Assembly (NCBI GenBank): GCA_922989275.2
Contig: OV277870.1
Coordinates: forward strand, 39,552,356 to 39,616,355
Direction: 5' to 3'
DNA: 64,000 nt
Source: Gari tellinella
Taxonomy: Eukaryota > Mollusca > Bivalvia > Cardiida > Psammobiidae
The notes beneath the pieces were generated by a model. That model saw only the letters and a list, made by a program, of their open reading frames with translations, did no database searches and was not told the DNA's origin. Shown here one piece after another: positions 46,301-55,300 of the stretch. The translations under genes and the position numbers were made by a program. The stretch's first letter is position 1, and each line of letters begins with the position of its first letter.

Positions 46301-49300
46301 TAAATGCTCTATTTAGGGAACTGCGGTAAGTGTCGTTGTAAGGAGGGGGTTGTTGTTGGGAGGGTCGTTGTAGAGAGGGAGCACTGTAATTATAATAATA
46401 TTTCAGGTTTAGAATCTCTGCCAGGAGAGCTGCAAAGAAACTTCAGTTTAATGAGGGAACTAGACCAGAAAGCACAAGGTAAGTGAACCAGTGCTTACCA
46501 AATGTTTATTGTAGTGTTTGGCAACCCATTAACCCCAAAATTAGTAGCAAATAACGTCTTGTTATGCTTCTAATTATTCTTACACTAAATATTTTTCCAG
46601 ATAGAAGCTTTAAGCAACCACCTGTCTTAAACATTGCAAACAAACTAAAAAGGAAAAGGGTTAAAAGAGTGTTTTTTTTGCCAAACATTGACCCAATTGC
46701 TCTATCTGAATTTAATGTACATGTACCGGTATATATATTTACCTCAATTTCTGTAACAGATTCTCTTATCAAAAACAGCCATGAATACTTATAAATCAGC
46801 TAGACTTTATTGGAAACTGGACATTGTCCATTTGCATTTCAAAGGTCAATGGGTTTAGTGGTAGGGCTCCAAATAAGAGGGAGTAAACTGGACAATCCAA
46901 CAGTTTCTCACTCATTTCAGCACTAAATCCTATGGTGTGACTACTCATTAGAATCATCTCAAAGAGACGATTCCAATGAGTAGTGACACCATAGGGTTTA
47001 ATGCGGAAATAGAAAAGCAAGTTTTTGAAAAACATGTACTCCACTTATCTGGAGCCCTATAGTGGTTTTGTCATTGCAGATTTGATGTCAGAGATTGATG
47101 ACAAGGCCGATGGTTATCTATCCACTGTAAAATCCATGTCCCCGGAGAAGAGGTCAGATCTATTGACAGCTATACAGAAGCTGTTCAGCAAGAGTCGAGA
47201 ATTTGGAGATGACAAAGTACAACTGGCCATGCAGACATATGAAATGGTAAAACACTGCTTTATACACATATCTGTTAGTGAAACCTTTTGGTTTTGATAT
47301 AGAGCTATAAATAAAGAGAGTATTTCAAAACATTAAATCCTTACATCTCCACCAAACTCAATGTTGTGACTACTCATTAGAATTGTTGCTTTGCGAAGAT
47401 TCTAATGAATAGTCACAACATAAGGTTTGACTGTGAAATGGGTTGGTTTTGATACAGAGCTACATAATAAGGAGAGTATTTGAACACTAAGTCCTTACGT
47501 CTTAGTCTTAGCCAAGCTTAGTGTTGTGACTACTCATTAGAATTGCCGCTTTGCAACATAAAGTTTGATGGAGGCGTAGAGGAGAATTTTTTTGAAATGA
47601 TTAGTTCACTCGCATTTATTACAATCTATGAAGTTAACAGTTTAACCCAATACTCCATAGCCTGTTTTCAAGATTTGAAGACAAGTGACCCCTTAAAGCA
47701 GGTCTGCATTAAGCTGTTACTGCTAGGATATAAAAAATGTTTCATATGGTAGATTTCATGACTATATAAAGTGGAACTATTTTTTTTAAGTGGAGGAATA
47801 AATTAGAGGCATAAAAGGTGTATTTATGGGGTAGTGGGTTAATTGTTGCCTCAGACAACTAAAATGTTAGTTCTGTTATAAATGAAAGTTTGGAACATAT
47901 TCAGAATGACTGTTTACCATTTGGACAGCCATTACAGTGGAGAATGTGTTATTCTTTACCAATAAACGCGTTTACGCTAAAACTTATTATTTGCAGTGCA
48001 AACAGTTTGGAGCCAGATCAGACGCCGGGTAACCCGGCGTCTGATCAGGCTCCAAACTGTTTGCCACCAAGATAAACATGAATTATCAGAACTGTCCAAA
48101 AGTTGTATTTTTCTACGTTTTAGTGCTTTGCGTTTGCATTTAAACAGGAAAGAATAACAGATTCTTCACTGTATCAAAGTCTTCAAAGAACAAAAAATGT
48201 TCCAATGACAACCAAATTAAAAAGCTGATGTTGCAGACTGATGATATTGACTTCAGTAATTTTTGTCATATTTTGTACATGTTTCTGTATTCAGATAGAG
48301 TAGCTCTAAGATTTTTGGAGTTGAAAAACTTTTACATATCCAGTTAGTTTGGAAGTACAGTTATAAACTATTTTGTTGACCATTTTGAGTTAATTATAAG
48401 TGCTTTACTTTCAGTCTGCTTTAAGCTACCATCTGCTAGGCTATAGAAATTATTTCTTTTTGAACATGTTCATGACTGTATAAATTAACTATTTTCCTCA
48501 GTGGAGGAATAAGTGAAAGGCGTAAAAAGGTGTATTTATGGGGTAATGGGATAAACGAAACATCTAGGCAAACAGTGTAGACTTTGATCAGACACCGCAT
48601 TATATAGTGTCTGATCAGTCTACACTGTTTGCAGATTTGAATTTCAATATACCCGGTAAAACAATGAAAATTAGACCAGAAACCCCTTACATAAAAAATG
48701 GACTGATCCAATATTTAATGATGAAAGAATCAACTGAGGCAAATTGTCGCAAATGGGTTAATGAGAAGTTGTTTTGTTCCTCAGTTTTAAAGTCTGCAAA
48801 CATGATTGAGTTACAGCATTTTGACCTGGCTCCGAGGTTATAAAGCATTTAAGTTGAGCCTGAGTGTGTTCCCAAGCATTTGATTGGTCAGATTTGAGCC
48901 TAGGCTCAAATCTGACCAATCAAATGCTTGGGAACGAGTTTAGACTCAAGTCAAAAGCTTTATAACCTCGGAAGCCAGATGTCATGTGTTCAGCACTAAA
49001 AGGGTTTAAAACACTGTTCTCCATCTATTAGTATATATTTATAAATGTGTTTTGAAAACAGTGTAGACCCAGATCAGACAGCTTTTCAATGAGCTGGCTT
49101 ATGAAGGTCTGCCTTCAATTTGACTCTTTCCCAGGAAACAATTTTCTTTACTTTATTAGCCAATGTAATAATTAATGATTAGAAACTCATTGTGGATGGG
49201 GTTTGATATATGAATATTCAGCCGGGGAAGGAATAACCAGTTACCCCATAGCTTGTTTCTAGTTTTAAAGAAAGATGATCACTTAAAGCAGGTTGAAAGT

Positions 49301-52300
49301 AAAGCAGAATGCGTCTTAAGGCCCATTCTGCTTTACTTTCAGCCTGCTTTAAGCTTTTATCTTCTAGGCTATAGAAAATGTTTTTTATTCATACATATTC
49401 ATGACTGTATAAAAGGGAACTTCTTTCTTCAGTGGAGGAATATATCAAAGGCGTAAAAAGCTGTATTTATGTGTTAATGGGTTAAAGAGTAAGATTTCAG
49501 TGCTTTATGATATGATCATATCAGGGCTTCAGATAAGGGGAGTATTTCAAAAACTAAAATCTGTATTTTTGCATTAAACCCTATGGTGTCACAACTCATT
49601 AGAATCGTAGTAACACCATACGATTTGGTGTTGAAATGAGTAAGAAAAGGTTGGCTTTGTTCTGTTTACTCCCTTTTATCTGGAGCCCTGTCTCCAAGGT
49701 TATACAACTTTTGAGTTGAATCTAAAGTCGTTCTCAAGCATTTGATTGGTCAGATTTGAGCCTAGGCTCAAATCTGACCAATCAAATGCTTGAGAACAAA
49801 CTCACACTCAACTAAAATGCTTTATAACATTGGAGCCTGATCATCTGTCAGGTGGATAGGTATATACAGAAGTATGATAGAGACATAGCAAAGCTTGAGC
49901 ATGATCTACAAGATTCCCAAACATCAGAGGATGAAAACAAAGAAAATATAAGTTGGTATACAGATGTTGATACTATTACCTGTTATATAAATACTGACAT
50001 GTTTTGGTGGTCTGTCACCTGTTATAGCAATATTGACATGTTTTAGTGGCCTATCACCATTTATAGGTTACCAGCATGATTTGGTTTCCTGTCATCACTT
50101 ATTAATAGATAATAAATGTTATACATACAGAGTCTGAGACATGTTTATTGACCTGCCACTTGTTATAGAGAATACTGACATGTTTTGGTGGCCTTTCACC
50201 TATTGTTTAGAATATTGACATGTTTGGTTTTATAGAATACTGGCATATTTTGGTGGTATAGAATAACATGTTTTATTTTCAGAATTAAAGCATGCATTTT
50301 CAGCAGATTAAATTACAGTGATTTAGTGATGAAAATGAAATGGAAATTGTCACGAAATATGATCGTAGTTAAATGTCAGACTTATGGTTTTGATCAGAAT
50401 CTGTTGTTTTTTATCACCAGCTGTTACTTTTCTATCATGCTAACACTCACTGTTGATTTTGTTAAGGTGGACAAGCATATACGAAAGTTAGATGCAGATC
50501 TAGCTCGGTTTGAGGCGGACCTCAAAGAAAAATCCATGGGCAAGCCTAAATCAGAAGACAAGCCAGAAACTGGGAAAAAATCAAGTGTGTATCAATATGT
50601 GTTGATTTGTTGTATACCCCTCCTTGTGAAGTAACTTTTTGTTTACCCCTCCCTCCAATCTTCTTGTAGTATCATGACTTCTTATTGTATATAGTGATGT
50701 GACTTATTGTATACCCCTCAGAGTGTTTTGACTTATTTTGTACCCCTACAAGTGTGGTGTTTGTCTGCTTTACTAAATTTATTTACTTATCTTATTTTTT
50801 TAAGCTGAATTTTCGGATAAATTACCCCTTTTACGTTGACTTTCAGTGTGATACTTTTATGTTGACTTTCAGTGTGATACTTTTACGTTGACTTTCAGTG
50901 TGATACTTTTAAGTTGACTTTCAGTGTGATACTTTTAAGTTGACTTTCAGTGTGATACTTTTACGTTGACTTTCAGTGTGATACTTTTAAGTTGACTTTC
51001 AGTGTGATACTTTTACGTTGACTTTCAGTGTGATGAACAGTGCAATCCCTGATCAGAGGGGTCCTTCAGTAACTCTCTAATCAGTTTACACCGTTTGCAA
51101 ACAGTATGTATTATACTATACTATTTCCATGCACTACAAGCGTTAAAACATTTGGAAAATAGCAACTGAAAATAAAGCAGAATGACATTAACCCTTAGCC
51201 CGCCAAATAAATTCTCGTCTGCTATATTTCTCGTCTGCTTCAAGTTTCAAAGTTGCTCAAAATTGCTGAAAATGTTGTCCGAGTGTCAAACAGCTTGGAT
51301 CCGGATGAGACGCCGAGTTACTCGGCGTCTCATCCGGATCCAAGCTGTTTGCATATGGAGCTATAGTCGTGAGTGGCAGGCTAAGGGTTAACCCCCTTTA
51401 CCCCATAGTCTGTTTCTAGGTGATCACTTGAAGCAGGTTGAAAGAAGGCTTTAAGTTGTCAACCTGCCGGTATCTTCAATACTTGAAACAGGTCATTGGG
51501 TAAAGGGTTGAAAGGCTATTGAAAATGGGATGTATTATAGTATATCATTGTCTGTTTGTCCATCTATCTGGTTTGTTAACGCTACAGCTCAAACAATTTA
51601 TGCTTGAACTTCATCATACTTGACAGGATGCCTGATTGAATGAGTTTATAGATTGCATCATTTTTTAGGAGTTATTCCCCTTTACTTGTGCTTACTGCCT
51701 TGTGCTTAATCATTTACTTCATAGCCTATTTCTAGTATTGAAGACAAGTGACAACTTAAAACAGGTTAAAAGCAAGCAGAATGCGTCTGTAAGTCTCAAG
51801 GTGCATTCTGCTTTACTTTCAACCTGCTTTAAGCTTCCATCTGTGAGATAATAGAAAATATTTCTGATACATTTTGATGACTGTATAAATTGGAACTTCA
51901 TGTACTTCCTTCAGTGGAACAATGAATTAAATATGTGTAGTGCACTTAGACTGATTTTCTAATGGCACTGGGTACAGTGGAGAATGTGTTATTCTTTCCC
52001 AATAAACGCGTTTACGCTAAAACTATTATTTGCAGTGCAAACAGTTTGGAGCCAGATCAGACGCCGGGTAACCCGGCGTCTGATCAGGCTCCAAACTGTT
52101 TGCCACCAAGATAAACATGAAATATCAGAATTGTCAGAAAGTTGTACTTTTCTACGTTTTAGTACTTTGCGTTTGCGTACGTTTGCGTTTAAACGGGAAA
52201 GAATAGCAGATTCTCCACTGTACATATATTATTTGTATGTTATATTTAAAGCTGTTTGTTCTGTCTAACCCTGTTATCAGTCTGTCACCTTACGTTATAC

Positions 52301-55300
52301 ACTTAGAAAGATGTTATTTATACCCAATCAATGTTTTTATGCGAACACATGTCCTTCACAAACAGTTTAGAACCAGATCAGAGGCTGGGTAACCTGACAT
52401 CTGATCAGGCTGAAAACTTTGCCCCTCAGAAAAATGTAAATCTCGGACATTCTTCCAAATGCTGTCATTTTAGTGCATTGCATTTGAACCTGAAATTGTT
52501 CAAATTGGAAATAATAACATCTTTACTACTGTGTAATAATTAGTTTGCATGTGTTCACAGTTTAGTGTGATTACTTTTTCCTTTAGTACTAACCTGTGTT
52601 TTACAACCATTAACTCATTACCACATAAACCTCGTCCAGTTTCTTATATTGAAGACAAGTGACCAATTAAAGCAGATTGAAAGTAAAGCAGAATGTGCCC
52701 TAAGGCACATTCTGCTTTACTTTCAACCTGTTTTAAGCTACCAACAGTAAAGCGGCAACTGCAAGGATATAGAAAATATTTCTTACAATACCTATGCATG
52801 GCTGTATAAAATGGAACTACTTTCTTTAGTGGAGGAATAAATTAAAGGTGTTGAAAGGCAGATCTAATTGGTAATGGTTTAAAAAAGAAAATGCATGGTT
52901 CTGACAGGTAAAGCTGCCATTTATATTTAAGACTGATTTTAAATCTCATTTTGCAATCATACATACATACATTTTATTCAGCTTAAACATATACATGTCT
53001 ATAGCCAACACAGTTTAACATAGTGAGGCAATCGCATGTTACAAGTGTGCAACTATATTTGTTTTGCTCATTATGATTATACTAGTTGAAAATTAGTAGC
53101 AAATGTACTAAAGCGGCAATGAAATCAGATAAGTATTGATATTAGAACATATCTGTCAACAACAAATCCAACAATCAATAATTCTTAGTTAATGTAGAAA
53201 GACAAGTGGCGTGAAGTCACTGGATTGCTTATAATCAAATTGTTATTTCAACCAAGACATCCATTCATAGCAACAATTATAAAGGTATTTACCCTTTACT
53301 CCAATGTGTGTTTCGGGGTTTGAAGATAGGTGACCACTTAAAGCAGGTTGAAAGTAAAGCAGAATGTGCCTTAAGGCACATTCTGCTTTACTTTCAGCCT
53401 GCCTTAAGCTATCATCTACTAGGATATAGAAAATATTTCTGATGGTACATGTTCATGACTATAAATTAGAACTATTTTCTTCAAAGGATGGATAAAATAA
53501 ATGCTCTAAAAGGGGCTTCTACGGGGTAAAGGGTTCAAGTCAGATAGTAGCTTACAGCAGGATGAATGTAAACAAGAAAGCTTCTAAAGCAGATTTGTTT
53601 TACAAATCCTAAGTATTATAAGTAGATTACTGGATTATATTTTTTTGAAAAATTATGTGGATTATCTATGGAAATGTAAACATTGATCGATTTTAATAGT
53701 TTGAACAACACTTAAATCAATCAATTGTATTTTAAAATAAATTTCTTTTCTTTTCTTACAGATTTAAAGGAGAAAGATAAGAAAAAGAGAAAGTCAACAA
53801 AAGATGAATTTGAAGATGAAATACCAAGGAAGAAAAAGAAAAAAGGACAAGTGTATGTTTCACAATACTGTTCAGTATTTCAGTTAGTTGAAATAAAATT
53901 CAGAGCTCCAGATAAGGGGAGTATTTAAAAAAATAAAATATTTAATTCTGCATTAAACCCTAGGCCTATGGTGTCACTACTCATTAGAATCGTCTTTTCA
54001 AGACGATTCTAATGAGTAATAACACCATAGGATTTAGTGCTGAAATGAGTGAGAAAATGGTGGATTTGTTCAGTTTACCCCCTCTTATCTGGAGCCCTGA
54101 ATAAACATCTATAGACAACCAGTTCATGTTAGTAAACCCTTTATTCAGTTGGTTGAAGACCGATGGGGCAATGGGTTAAGGAAATGGGGAAAGATGTGAA
54201 AGAATTTTATGACACAAATGGTTAATATAAGTTAAGTATAGAGAAGTGATTAATATATTATAAGTTATGGCAAGAAGTTGATTAATACAGAGCACCTTTT
54301 CAGAGGTTCAGATTAATAGAATCAAGCACAAGTTTTGTTATAAGCCGGGGCTTCTATACCCAAAGTTTGTCTGTGCCCAGATGGAAGCTTGATCTTTGTC
54401 TATAGATATCTCCATGCTTTTGCATTTATTGACACATGCTGTACTGTATGTTGTTATATTTATATGTTTGGTTGTTCTATTCACCAGTGAGGAGCCACCA
54501 CCAACCCCTCTGATATCCCCGCTGATATCACTAACTATGAACAACCCGTCAGATGTACTGGACATGCCTGTTGACCCTAACGAGCCGACATACTGTCTAT
54601 GTCACCAGGTGTCCTATGGAGAGATGATTGGCTGTGATAACCTAGATGTAAGTACACTTTACCCTCTCACTCATACTGCGCGGCTGCCGTAACTTGACTC
54701 ATTTTAAAGTTGATTTTACAAACTATTGATAAATTATTTTATATAATCTTGGTAATTACATTGAAAGGATTTCCATTGTTCGGAATTTGTTTCCATGTAA
54801 ATCCATAAGGTATCATGTTCATTTTTAGATCTAAATGTAGTTATATGTCTTCATGTGAAGCGCTTTTGAACGCACAACCCCTGTGTGAAAAGAGTGCGAT
54901 ATAAATATGTAATAATAATAATATTCTTGAAAAATCCTATGATTTCCAAATTTTCTATTTTTCAAACATGATTACTTAAAGCAGGTTGAAAGTAAAGCAA
55001 AATGCGCCTTAAGGCGCATTCTGCTTTACTTTCAGCCTGCTTTAAGCTACCATCTGGTAGGATAAAAATACGAAGATTTCAGAAAAATCCAGAGAAATGG
55101 CAGCCCTGTTTCTGTGGTTCATATATTTATAGTGCTTTGCAGATGTTTCAACGTAGAAAATAGATCAAAATGTTTACTTAAATTACACACTCTGTATATT
55201 TACCATTTTCAGGGCTCCAGGAAAGGGGAGTGCTTCAAAAACTCAAATCTTTATTTCTGCATTAAACCTGATTGTGTCATTACTCATTGGAATCGTCTCT

